From Geomonas ferrireducens (GTDB lineage: Bacteria; Desulfobacterota; Desulfuromonadia; Geobacterales; Geobacteraceae), in the NCBI RefSeq assembly GCF_004917065.1, contig NZ_SSYA01000001.1, positions 1,930,161 to 1,994,160 of the forward strand: DNA of 64,000 nucleotides. The letters are read 5' to 3'. This document shows positions 43,105-52,700 of the stretch, piece after piece. Position 1 is the stretch's first letter. The number at the start of each line of letters is the position of its first letter. The notes below the pieces were generated by a model that saw nothing but the letters and a program-made list of their open reading frames with translations, was not told where the DNA came from and searched no databases. The position numbers and the translations under genes are program-made.

Positions 43105-43142
43105 AAAGGCCGTGGCCCCCTCGGGCAGAACGGCCCCTTTTC
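43105..43142 (+). terminator. Possible terminator after the small protein
   Basis: AAAGGCCGT (43105-43113) pairs with ACGGCC-C-CTTT (43130-43140), giving a 9-bp stem with one bulge and a short T run. A weak match, placed directly after the stop at 43102. Confidence 0.45.
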
Positions 43143-43392
43143 CTGCGCCACCTCTCGGGTGGTGCTCGGCCTCCTTTTTTCTTTTTCCCGCCTTATAGAT
43201 GCGCGGCACCTTTCGCGCCGCTCACGCCCGCTTCCCTGCCGCTTGACTCCCCAAGCCCCGCTGTCCCGTGTCCGAAATGAGAAGGTTGGCGGGGGACTGC
43301 TCATTATAAAAAGGGTTGCCCTGCCCCGGCAAATCGGTTACAAATTGACGTTGGCGTTCCATTAATATCCCGTCACCCTGGTCAGGAATCCC

Positions 43393-44750
<1,358 letters not shown>

Positions 44751-44754
<4 letters not shown>

Positions 44755-45269
44755 TGAGGCGTTTGTTCGGTTTATTGTTGCTGGTAGCGCTTTTTGCCGG
44801 CGTTGGGTGCACCAAGAAGGAGGCCGCGCTGCCGGCCACGGAAGGAAACCCCGCCCCGGAATTCACGCTTAAGGACCTCTCCGGAAAGTCGGTGCAGCTC
44901 TCCTCCCTCAAGGGGAAGGTGGTGCTGGTCAACTTCTGGGCCACCTGGTGCCCCCCCTGCCGCGAAGAGATCCCCTCGATGGTGAAGCTGAACCAGGCGA
45001 TGCAGGGTAAAAACTTCCAGATGCTCGCCATCTCCATCGATGAAGGTGGCAAGGGGGCCGTCGAGGACTTCTTCAAGCAGGGAGGCGTCACGCTCCCGGC
45101 CCTGCTGGACACCGACGGAAAGATCGCGCGCCTCTACGGGACCACCGGGGTCCCCGAGACCTTCGTCGTCGACACGAAGGGTGTCATCGTCAAGAAGGTG
45201 GTAGGTGGCATGGACTGGAGCAACCCCCAGGTGATCCAGGCCCTCGAGCAGTTGATGGCCGGCAAGTAG
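44751..45269 (+). CDS. TlpA/ResA-type thioredoxin-like lipoprotein
   Basis: A 172-aa periplasm-facing thiol-disulfide protein. A lipobox FAGVGC sits after an N-terminal hydrophobic stretch (lipid Cys about residue 20). The thioredoxin fold has the active site FWATWCPPCREE (about residues 63-74) and a cis-Pro loop GVPETFVVD. ResA-like proteins reduce apocytochrome c cysteines before haem attachment. It overlaps the regulator gene and is followed by ccdA, which would recycle it. Confidence 0.92.
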
Positions 45270-45322
45270 CAGGACCGCCCCGCGAACAGCGGGGTGCACG
45301 TAACACGCGAGGAGGAAAAAAA

Positions 45323-46039
45323 ATGGAAACAACCAACATCAGCATGGTCGGCGCATTCGTGGCGGGCTTGCTGTCTTTTCTCTCTCCGTGCGTGCTGCCG
45401 CTCATACCGTCTTACATCACCTACATAACGGGCCTATCCTTCTCGGACCTGAACGCGGAGCACCCAAGTCACAAGGTGCGGCAGCAGACCATCATCCACT
45501 CCCTGCTCTTCATCGCCGGGTTCACCTGCGTCTTCGTCCTGCTGGGCGCCTCGGCCACCCTGGTCGGGGACTTCCTGCATGAGCACAAGACCGCCATCCG
45601 GCGCATCGGCGGCATCCTCATCGTCGTCTTCGGCATTCACGTTGCGGGCTTCTTCGACATCACCATGCTCCTCGGCGAGAAGAAGCTTACCCTGCACCGA
45701 AAGCCCGCCGGCTACCTCGGCAGCGTCGTCGTCGGCGTGGTCTTCGCCGCGGGGTGGACCCCCTGCATAGGCCCGATCCTCGCCACCATCCTGGCCGTCG
45801 CTGCCACCGAGGGACGCGGCGTCTGGCTCCTGCTTGCCTACTCCATGGGGCTCGCCATCCCCTTCTTCCTCGCCTCGCTGGCCCTGCACCAGTTCCTGAT
45901 TTTCTTCAGGCGCTTCAAGCGGCACATCCGGCTCTTTGAGGTCATCACCGGCGTGTTCATGATCGTGATCGGCGTCCTGATCTTCACCAACTCCATGGTG
46001 CTGATCAGCAGCTACACGAGCGCCTGGTTCGGCGAGTGA
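45323..46039 (+). CDS. ccdA: CcdA-type cytochrome c biogenesis / thiol electron transporter
   Basis: A 238-aa six-TM protein that carries reducing equivalents across the inner membrane to periplasmic thioredoxin-like proteins. Redox cysteines lie in LSFLSPCVLPLIPSYITY (about residue 24) and GWTPCIGPILATI (about residue 151). AGGAGG precedes ATG 45323. With the TlpA-like gene upstream it supports maturation of the cytochromes encoded at 3559 and 6298. It overlaps the VOC gene. Confidence 0.95.
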   Translation: METTNISMVGAFVAGLLSFLSPCVLPLIPSYITYITGLSFSDLNAEHPSHKVRQQTIIHSLLFIAGFTCVFVLLGASATLVGDFLHEHKTAIRRIGGILIVVFGIHVAGFFDITMLLGEKKLTLHRKPAGYLGSVVVGVVFAAGWTPCIGPILATILAVAATEGRGVWLLLAYSMGLAIPFFLASLALHQFLIFFRRFKRHIRLFEVITGVFMIVIGVLIFTNSMVLISSYTSAWFGE

Positions 46040-46440
46040 ACGGCGCCTCCATAGCCATTCAGCTCTGCGTCTCCGACCTCGGGACCACCGAGGCCTTCTA
46101 CGCCGGCATCCTGGACCTGCCGCTGCAACGGCCGATCACCACGCTTGGCGCTCCTGAACACCTGCTTTTGGAGACGGAGGAATTTCAGATCATCTTCGTG
46201 GAGGATGCTGCGGTCGCGCAACTGCATCCGGTCCTGCAGGCGCGCCTTGAGGGATTCCCGCGCGGGGTGGGGATGACGATTCATCTCGCCGTGGAGGGGA
46301 TTGCCGATATCTACCAGGAACTCCTCGAGGAGGACCTGGAAATCCTGTACCCCCTGGAGCGCAAGCCGTACGGCACCTATGAGCTCTGGTGCTTCGATCC
46401 GGACGGCTACCTGGTCGTCCTGGAGGAGCCGGTCGACTAA
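46036..46440 (+). CDS. VOC-family (glyoxalase-like) protein
   Basis: A 134-aa vicinal-oxygen-chelate fold protein with two beta-alpha-beta-beta-beta modules. The first begins AIQLCVSDLGTTEAFYAGIL and the second has MTIHLAVEGIADIYQELLEE. The ending LWCFDPDGYLVVLEE is typical, with a metal-ligand-like Glu near the C-terminus. The first expected His ligand appears to be Gln/Leu, so metal binding is uncertain. GTG 46036 overlaps ccdA. The substrate is unknown. Confidence 0.85.
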   Translation: MNGASIAIQLCVSDLGTTEAFYAGILDLPLQRPITTLGAPEHLLLETEEFQIIFVEDAAVAQLHPVLQARLEGFPRGVGMTIHLAVEGIADIYQELLEEDLEILYPLERKPYGTYELWCFDPDGYLVVLEEPVD

Positions 46441-46444
46441 GACC

Positions 46445-47335
46445 TCAGGGGGCACTGATGGTGAAAAGAGGGCTTTCCTCGCCGTTTTGGTTCACCACCT
46501 GCAGGGTGATCTGCTTGGGGGTCGGGTCGTAAGGGAACCTCTGGTAGACCATCTGGTTGCACCCGCCGTAGACGAGCTGCTCACGCTCACCCACCAACTG
46601 TTTCCCTGTCGAAAGCCTCTTGCCGTCCACTACCAGCACCGATGTCTGCTGGAAATTCCGTCCCGTCACGACCAGCTCGTAATAATTCACGAACTCCCTG
46701 CCGATGGAGACGCCGGCGATTTCCGGCTTCGCATCGATGAATAGCGCGGCTGCGCCGGAGGTGGCGTCGCCCGGGTTTCTCACCTGCACCTGGTGCATCC
46801 CCGCGGCAAGCGCGGGGGCGGAGAAGGCGAGGGAAGTGGGGGAGATGATGCGGGTGCTGACGGCCGCCCCGTCGAGCAGGACGCGGGTGCCGTTGCGGAA
46901 GTTCGTGCCGTTCACGAGCACCTCGCGCTCACGGCCGGTGGCGCAGGCGGTCACCGTGTCGGGGGAGAGGGTGGAGATGACCGGCTTCTGGGCAAGCAGC
47001 ACGAAGTTGAACGGACGCGTGGTGGCGCCGTCTTCCCGCTTCAGGAAGAGGGCATAGGCGCCTGGAGGAAGGTCGGGGAGCTCGAAGGTGATGATCCGGC
47101 TCCCGACTGCTGCGGCGGGGATGTCCCGCGCCCCCATGGCCACCGTCGTTGCCGTGGTGAAGCCGGTGCCGTTCAGGGTCACCGTGGCACCGGGCTCCCC
47201 TTGGGCCGGCAGGATGCTGAGCACGCTCAGGGGCTGGAGCCGCGATGACGGAGTCGGAACCGGCGCTTGCTGCGCGATTGCCGCGGTGAGAGAAGCGAGG
47301 AGCACCAGCAGGGTGATGGTAAGCGTGCGGAGCAT
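46445..47335 (-). CDS. Secreted IPT/TIG-domain protein of unknown function
   Basis: A 296-aa exported protein with a signal peptide ending near AAIAQ. Three Ig-like TIG repeats follow: VLSILPAQGEPGATVTLNGT, then KPVISTLSPDTVTACATGRE, then KPEIAGVSIGREFVNYYELV. Each has the G-x-N-F/G-T-x-F pattern. TIG domains mediate binding in surface or secreted proteins. I chose the ATG at 47335, with GGGAGGG eight bases upstream. It ends four bases from the convergent VOC gene and follows lptG on the same strand. Confidence 0.8.
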   Translation of the reverse strand: MLRTLTITLLVLLASLTAAIAQQAPVPTPSSRLQPLSVLSILPAQGEPGATVTLNGTGFTTATTVAMGARDIPAAAVGSRIITFELPDLPPGAYALFLKREDGATTRPFNFVLLAQKPVISTLSPDTVTACATGREREVLVNGTNFRNGTRVLLDGAAVSTRIISPTSLAFSAPALAAGMHQVQVRNPGDATSGAAALFIDAKPEIAGVSIGREFVNYYELVVTGRNFQQTSVLVVDGKRLSTGKQLVGEREQLVYGGCNQMVYQRFPYDPTPKQITLQVVNQNGEESPLFTISAP

Positions 47336-47392
47336 GATCTGCCCTCCCATGAGAGGTTCATAGCAACGTTTCAAATTTTCGGCGCTCTTTGG

Positions 47393-48475
47393 CTAGTTGT
47401 CAATGGTCAGCGACAACCATCCGCCGGCGGCGAAGAAGATGAAGTTGGTGGCCCAGGCTGCGACGATCGGTGGGAGCAGGCCGACCTGCCCGACCGAGAT
47501 GATCACCGAGTTCACGATTACGTAGAGAAAGCCTAAGCCGATGGAGAGGCCGATGCCGAAGGCAATGCCGCTCGAGCGCCCCCCGCGCAGCGCGAAGGGG
47601 ATGCCGAGAAAGGCCATCACCGCGCAGCCGAAAGGGAGCGAGATCCTGCTGTGGAACTGGGTGATGTAGCGGGTGGCGTCGTACCCACCCGCCTGGATCT
47701 TCTTGCAGTAGCGGTTCAGCTCCCTGAGCGTCATGCTGTCGGAGTACTTGCCGAGCACCTTGAGGTCCGCGGGCTTCAGCTTGAGCGGCACGACGAGCTG
47801 CGGGATCTTTCCGGTATGTACCACCTCTCCCGCCACGATGTCGCGCGTCACCACGTCGTTCAGCACCCACCCCTTCGGCCCGAGCTGTCCGCTCGCTCCG
47901 TCGGTGCGCCTGAGCGGCAGGCCTGTCTTGGGCTGGACCTCCCAGATGGTGACCCCCTTCAGCTGGTTCTGCGCCGGCTCGAAGAGGCTCGCCCTGAGCA
48001 CGGTGGTCCCCTCGCGGTGCCATATGTTGTGCTGCCTGAAGTAGGCCTTTTCCGCCTTCTTCATGATCAGCACCTCCTGGATGTAGCTCCGCTTTGCGTA
48101 GCTCTTTGGGATGACGAACTCTCCCAGCAGCAGCACCAGCACGCTCACCAAAATGGCTATGGAAAGTATGGGGGCGCTGATGCGAGCGAGGCTCACGCCG
48201 CAGCTACGCATGGCGGTGAGCTCGGAGCTGAGCGAGAAGGCGCCCAAGGTGAGCAGGGTGGCCATGAGCACGGCCAAAGGGGCCGCGTCGCTCAGCATCT
48301 CCGGGACTTTCAGCAAAAAGTACAGCCCCATGTGTTGCCACGAGGCACCGGCACGGGAAAAGCGGGAGATCTTCTCCATGAAGTCGACCACGAGGTAGAT
48401 GGTGACGAAAGAGCCGATGCAAAGCCCCAGCATCCTCACGTACGCCTTTGCGACGTAGCGGGTAAGTATCCTCAT
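47393..48475 (-). CDS. lptG: LPS export ABC transporter permease LptG
   Basis: A 360-aa inner-membrane permease of the YjgP/YjgQ family. With LptF and LptB it extracts lipopolysaccharide from the inner membrane. Three TM segments lie before a periplasmic beta-jellyroll domain (about residues 125-270), and three follow it. VLMATLLTLGAFSLSSELTA (about 67-86) is the coupling-helix region that meets LptB. It overlaps lptF by four bases; assignment as LptG rests on gene order. Confidence 0.92.
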   Translation of the reverse strand: MRILTRYVAKAYVRMLGLCIGSFVTIYLVVDFMEKISRFSRAGASWQHMGLYFLLKVPEMLSDAAPLAVLMATLLTLGAFSLSSELTAMRSCGVSLARISAPILSIAILVSVLVLLLGEFVIPKSYAKRSYIQEVLIMKKAEKAYFRQHNIWHREGTTVLRASLFEPAQNQLKGVTIWEVQPKTGLPLRRTDGASGQLGPKGWVLNDVVTRDIVAGEVVHTGKIPQLVVPLKLKPADLKVLGKYSDSMTLRELNRYCKKIQAGGYDATRYITQFHSRISLPFGCAVMAFLGIPFALRGGRSSGIAFGIGLSIGLGFLYVIVNSVIISVGQVGLLPPIVAAWATNFIFFAAGGWLSLTIDN

Positions 48476-49635
48476 CGCTTGCCCCCCTTGCCGAAGCGGG
48501 CCCGCACGAGCTCCTTCATTTGCGGGTAGAGGCCGGTCAGCGGAAGCGGTTCCTCGGCGGCTGTTTTCATGAAGAGATATACCCCCGCGGCGAGGAACAG
48601 GAGGTTCGGGCCCCAGCCGGAGAGAAGCGGCGGCAGGATGCCGCGCTCACCCAAAGTGTCGAAGGCCGAGAGGGCGACGTAGTAGCAGAGGATCACCCCT
48701 ATGCTGAGCGAGAAACCGGAGGCCTTCCCCGAGCGGCGGTTCTGGATCCCGAGCGGCACCCCCATGAAGGTGAAGACGATGCAGGAGAAAGGGAGCGCCA
48801 GCCGGCTGTGCAACTCGAGGCTGCGCGCCAGCACCTCCTTTTTGTCGGCACCCTTCGGCGGGTGGAGCAACTCGTCGATGGTCATCTCGCTTGCCTTCTT
48901 GGGCCCTTTCGGGGCCGTGTCCGTCAGCGCCACCCGAAGCACGTACTCCTGGAACTGCACCATCCGGTACCCCCCCTTGTCCTCGGTGCGGTGGATGGAA
49001 CCGTTTTTGAGCTGGAATTCCATCGAATGGGTTTTGGGGTCGGAATAGAGCGCGCCGCTTTCGGCGAAGATGGTGGTGGGGGTTTTCGGGTCCCGCTCGT
49101 CGTGGACGATCACGCCCGCCATGTTCTGGGCCTTGGCGTCCAGGGTGTCGGCGTAGATCACCATGTCCGGGAAGGCGTTGTTGAAGACCTTCTCCTTGAT
49201 GGAGATGCCGGCGCTGCTCTGGGCGATCTCCAGCATGAGCGCCTTGAAGGAGCTGTTCCCCCAGGGGACGGCGTACACGGTGACCCACATGCAAAGCAGG
49301 CTCGCGAAGGCGGAGAACAGCAGCGGCGGGGGAAGCAGGCCGTAAAGGCTGATGCCGCAGCTCTTCATGGCGGTCACCTCACTGTCGCCGGACAGGCGGC
49401 CGAAAGCGAGGAGGATGGAAAGGAGCAGAGCCATCGGAATGGTGAAGAGCCAGAAGGACGGAAGCAGATAGCTCACCATGCGCAGTACGTCGGTGAAGGG
49501 GACACCCTTCTCGACCACCATCTCGGCGAGTTTAAGAAAACGCCCCATGAGCAGCACGAAGGTGAAGGTCACCATGCCGACCAGGAAAGGGGGCGGTATC
49601 TCGTTGAAAATGTAGCGGTACAGGGTCTTTTTCAT
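48472..49635 (-). CDS. lptF: LPS export ABC transporter permease LptF
   Basis: A 387-aa YjgP/YjgQ-family permease, partner of LptG. Six TM segments flank a periplasmic jellyroll. MALLLSILLAFGRLSGDSEV (about residues 63-82) is the LptB-facing loop, and the C-terminal half contains GVPLGIQNRRSGKASGFSLS. A minus-strand promoter-like pair (TTTACT 49673-49668, 17-base spacer, TAAGAT 49650-49645) lies so close to ATG 49635 that the mRNA would be nearly leaderless. No Shine-Dalgarno sequence is visible. Confidence 0.93.
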   Translation of the reverse strand: MKKTLYRYIFNEIPPPFLVGMVTFTFVLLMGRFLKLAEMVVEKGVPFTDVLRMVSYLLPSFWLFTIPMALLLSILLAFGRLSGDSEVTAMKSCGISLYGLLPPPLLFSAFASLLCMWVTVYAVPWGNSSFKALMLEIAQSSAGISIKEKVFNNAFPDMVIYADTLDAKAQNMAGVIVHDERDPKTPTTIFAESGALYSDPKTHSMEFQLKNGSIHRTEDKGGYRMVQFQEYVLRVALTDTAPKGPKKASEMTIDELLHPPKGADKKEVLARSLELHSRLALPFSCIVFTFMGVPLGIQNRRSGKASGFSLSIGVILCYYVALSAFDTLGERGILPPLLSGWGPNLLFLAAGVYLFMKTAAEEPLPLTGLYPQMKELVRARFGKGGKR

Positions 49636-49734
49636 GAATTCGTGATCTTACATTAGATGACCGGCGAAGTAAAGGCAGGAGCGCGGTCAACAACCTCTTG
49701 ACCTCCCTTTTCTTTTTGCTGTAAAAAGGACGAC

Positions 49735-50418
49735 ATGGAAAACAAGGACATCATAAGGAAAGCGCTGCTTTTTTCGGGACTGGAGGACGAGTACCTCGTC
49801 GAAGTCGCCGACATCGCCGTCAGACGTCCCTTCGCCAAGGGGGAAACCCTTTTCACCGAGGGGGAAAAGGCTGAAGGTTTTTACCTACTCGCCTCCGGGG
49901 CGCTGAAGCTCTGCAAGATTTCGCCGGACGGCCGCGAGAAGGTGCTGCACATGGTGCACCCGGTGGAGACCTTCGCCGAGGCCGCCTTCTTCGGTGACGG
50001 CAAATACCCGGCCGAGGCCCGCGGCGTCGAGAGGGGAGAGGTCATCTTCTTCCCCAGGGGCGCCTTCATGGGGCTTTTGGAGCGTAACCCGCGCTTCGCG
50101 ATGAACCTGATCGCCTCGCTGTCGCTCCTGCTGCGCCGCTTTGCCCGCCAGATCGAGGAGCTCTCCTTCGCCGACGCCCCATCGCGCCTGGCCTCCTACC
50201 TGCTCGATCTCGCCGCGCGTAAGAGCACGAGCTATCAGGGTAAGACCTATCTGGAGCTCGACATGCGCAAGGGGGAGCTCGCTTCCCGCCTCGGCACGGT
50301 GAGCGAAACGCTCTCCCGCACCTTCAAGAAGATGAAGGACGAGGGGGTCATCGAGCTGGACGGCAACAAGGTGACCATCATGCAGATGGAAAAGTTGAGG
50401 ATGATAGCGGGGAAATAA
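49735..50418 (+). CDS. Crp/Fnr-family transcription regulator
   Basis: A 227-aa protein. The cyclic-nucleotide-binding-like domain (about residues 8-125) has FTEGEKAEGFYLLASGALKL and PVETFAEAAFFGDGKYPAEA. A dimer helix follows, then the HTH ELASRLGTVSETLSRTFKKM (about 178-197). It has no N-terminal cysteine cluster, so it is not an Fe-S FNR. The effector is unknown. AAGGA precedes ATG 49735. It is divergent from lptF and ends at a terminator. Confidence 0.93.
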   Translation: MENKDIIRKALLFSGLEDEYLVEVADIAVRRPFAKGETLFTEGEKAEGFYLLASGALKLCKISPDGREKVLHMVHPVETFAEAAFFGDGKYPAEARGVERGEVIFFPRGAFMGLLERNPRFAMNLIASLSLLLRRFARQIEELSFADAPSRLASYLLDLAARKSTSYQGKTYLELDMRKGELASRLGTVSETLSRTFKKMKDEGVIELDGNKVTIMQMEKLRMIAGK

Positions 50419-50444
50419 CCCGCTCAAAGATAACCCGCACAAAG

Positions 50445-50479
50445 AAGGGCTCCCGGTTACCACCGCGGGGCCCTTTTTT
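50445..50479 (+). terminator. Rho-independent terminator after the Crp/Fnr gene
   Basis: AAGGGC-T-CCCGG pairs imperfectly with CCG-C-GGGGCCCTT around TTACCA, followed by six T. Just upstream a 15-base direct duplication (TAACCCGCwCAAAGA) spans the stop codon at 50416-50443. Confidence 0.8.
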
Positions 50480-50558
50480 GCGTCCATTCGGCACGGCGGC
50501 GTAAGTCCTTCTGCGTAAATTGTTAATTAATAATTTTAAGAAAAAGTTCACCATGCGC

Positions 50559-50586
50559 TTGAAATGGCTATGTGGGGTGCTATACT
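50559..50586 (+). promoter_or_regulatory. Sigma70 promoter of the two-component pair
   Basis: TTGAAA (50559-50564), a 16-base spacer and TATACT (50581-50586). It fixes the start of the histidine kinase downstream, at 50610 rather than at the earlier in-frame starts. Confidence 0.7.
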
Positions 50587-50609
50587 TTGACGCGTTCGTT
50601 TGCCATAAA

Positions 50610-52256
50610 ATGAAGCCGGACCCTGGAGGGCGCTTGGATTGGGAATGCTGTTGGAGTAGGGACCATATTGAGGCCGATCATTGCCCGTATGTGGGCGAGG
50701 GGGAGGAGGATCTCCTTTCCTCCCAGCGCCGCAGGATCGTAGAGAAATGCGTAGAGTGCCCCCGCTTCAAGAACGACCTGGCCCGGATGAAGGGCGCAGG
50801 TTATCCGCTTTCGGATGTACTCCCCTACATACTGACCGAGTTCCAGGAGCAGAAGGCCCAGATGGGGGCCATGCTGAGCTTTCTCAACAGCAGGACCCGT
50901 GAGATCAAGTTCCTGCGCGAGGTCGGCCTCGTACTGCAGAATTCCATAGACCTGGACGAGGTTCTTTCCATCGCCATGACGGCGATCACGGCGGGGAAGG
51001 GGTTCGGGATGAACCGGGCCTTCCTCCTGATGACGGACAAGGAGCGGCGCAACATCCGCGGCTACCTGGGGGTCGGCCCGCGCGACTACGAGGAGGCGTG
51101 GCGCACCTGGGAGGACATAAGCCGCAGCAATTTCACCCTGAGGCAGCTAGCGCGCGACTTCCAGAAGACGAAGCTCACCTCGGAGAAGGTGAAGTTCCAC
51201 GATATCCTGCAGCAGCTCACCGTCCCCCTGGCCGACCAGGGGCACATCTTCAACCGCGCCCTGCGCGGCAAGAAGCCGATTCTGGTGGAGAACGCCCTGA
51301 ACAACCCCGACCTCGACCGGGGTCTCGCCCGCATCCTGGGCGTCGACACCTTCCTGGTCATGCCGCTCATCTCCAGAAACCGCCGCATCGGCGTGATCAT
51401 CGCCGACAACTGCATCACCCACAAACCGATCACCCTGCAGGACATGCAGTCGCTGGAGACCTTTGCCTTTCCGGTTGCCTTCGCCCTCGAGCGCGCCTCT
51501 CTGTACGAGCGGCTCCAGGAGGAGGTGGCCAAGCAGAAGGCGGCGAATCTGAAGCTCAGGGAACAGCAGGAACTGATCGTTAAGATGGAGAAGATGGCGC
51601 TGGTCGGCAAGATCACCTCCAGCATCGCCCACTCGATAAGAAACCCGCTCATGGTGATCGGCGGCTTCGCCCGCACCCTGCTGAAGGGGAGCAGCGCCGA
51701 CGACGAGAAACGGAGCTACCTCGAATCGATCGTGCGCGAAACCCGGCAGCTCGAGGAGGTCTTAAGCGAGGTGCTCGACTACTCGGAGTCGCTCTTCCCG
51801 GTCACCGATTACTGGGATCTGAACGAACTTGTTGTGAAGGCGATGGGGGAACTGGAGGGGGTGATGAACGGGGCAGGGGTCGCCTGCCGCATGGAACTCG
51901 CCCCCGACCTCCCCGTGGTGCGCATCGATTACAAGCAGATAAGCTACTGCTTGAAAACCATCACCACCACCGCCCTCTCTGCCATGGAGCTTGGGGGGGA
52001 GCTTCACGTGGAGAGCCTCAAGGACGGGGACGCGGTGCTGCTGCGCGTGACCGACGACGGCAAGCCCCTAAGCGAGACGGCACAGGTGGCACTCACCACT
52101 CCGTTTTTCCAGACCCAGGAGCTCGGCGAGGGGGTCGGCCTTTCCCTTTGCAAATCGATCCTGGAACGGCAGGGAAACACCCTCACCATAACGAGCCGTC
52201 CCGGCGGCGGAAACACATACAGCATCAGGCTTTTGACGAAAAAGGAGAACATCTGA
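50610..52256 (+). CDS. Sensor histidine kinase with Cys-rich N-terminus and GAF domain
   Basis: A 548-aa cytoplasmic sensor. Residues 10-60 hold a cysteine cluster: WECCW, HCPYVG and KCVECPRF, resembling a two-CW metal-ribbon. A GAF domain spans about 100-310. The dimerisation helix has the phospho-His in SSIAHSIRNPLMVIGG (about 340). The ATPase domain keeps DDG, PFFQTQ and GEGVGLSLCKS, but its N-box reads LKTITTTALSAM, with Thr where two Asn normally sit. I chose ATG 50610 because a promoter lies directly before it. Its response regulator follows one base after the stop. Confidence 0.88.
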   Translation: MKPDPGGRLDWECCWSRDHIEADHCPYVGEGEEDLLSSQRRRIVEKCVECPRFKNDLARMKGAGYPLSDVLPYILTEFQEQKAQMGAMLSFLNSRTREIKFLREVGLVLQNSIDLDEVLSIAMTAITAGKGFGMNRAFLLMTDKERRNIRGYLGVGPRDYEEAWRTWEDISRSNFTLRQLARDFQKTKLTSEKVKFHDILQQLTVPLADQGHIFNRALRGKKPILVENALNNPDLDRGLARILGVDTFLVMPLISRNRRIGVIIADNCITHKPITLQDMQSLETFAFPVAFALERASLYERLQEEVAKQKAANLKLREQQELIVKMEKMALVGKITSSIAHSIRNPLMVIGGFARTLLKGSSADDEKRSYLESIVRETRQLEEVLSEVLDYSESLFPVTDYWDLNELVVKAMGELEGVMNGAGVACRMELAPDLPVVRIDYKQISYCLKTITTTALSAMELGGELHVESLKDGDAVLLRVTDDGKPLSETAQVALTTPFFQTQELGEGVGLSLCKSILERQGNTLTITSRPGGGNTYSIRLLTKKENI

Positions 52257-52257
52257 C

Positions 52258-52632
52258 ATGGCGAAACTGTTGGTTGTGGATGACGAGGCGAACATAAGGC
52301 TTCTGTACGCCGCGGAACTTAGCGACGAGGGATACGATGTGGTAACCGCCGGCAGTGCGCTCGAGGCGGTGGAGAAGCTGGAGTCGGAGAGCTTCGACCT
52401 CGCGGTGATAGATATCAAGCTGAAAAACGAAAGCGGCATCGAGCTTTTGCAACGCATCGTCAAGGAGCGTCACACCGTTCCGGTGATCCTTTGCACCGCC
52501 TTTTCCTGCTACAAGGACGACTTCTCGGCCTGGCTCGCAGACGGTTACGTAGTCAAGTCGAGCGACCTCCAGGAGCTGAAGGACGAGATCGCCCGCGTCC
52601 TCGCCAAGAGGCAGAAGGCGGCCTACACCTGA
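52258..52632 (+). CDS. Single-domain response regulator
   Basis: A 124-aa receiver domain without output. Acidic pocket VVDDEANIR (about residues 7-15), phospho-acceptor in AVIDIKLKNESGIELL (Asp about 52), conserved Thr in ILCTAFS and Lys in YVVKSSDL. It lies directly after the kinase gene and is presumably its partner, relaying phosphate or acting allosterically on another protein. Confidence 0.93.
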   Translation: MAKLLVVDDEANIRLLYAAELSDEGYDVVTAGSALEAVEKLESESFDLAVIDIKLKNESGIELLQRIVKERHTVPVILCTAFSCYKDDFSAWLADGYVVKSSDLQELKDEIARVLAKRQKAAYT

Positions 52633-52700
52633 AAAGGCGGCTCGATCTCTACCCCATCCCGATCTGATTCGAACATCAATATGACCTGGAGGCTTCACCT

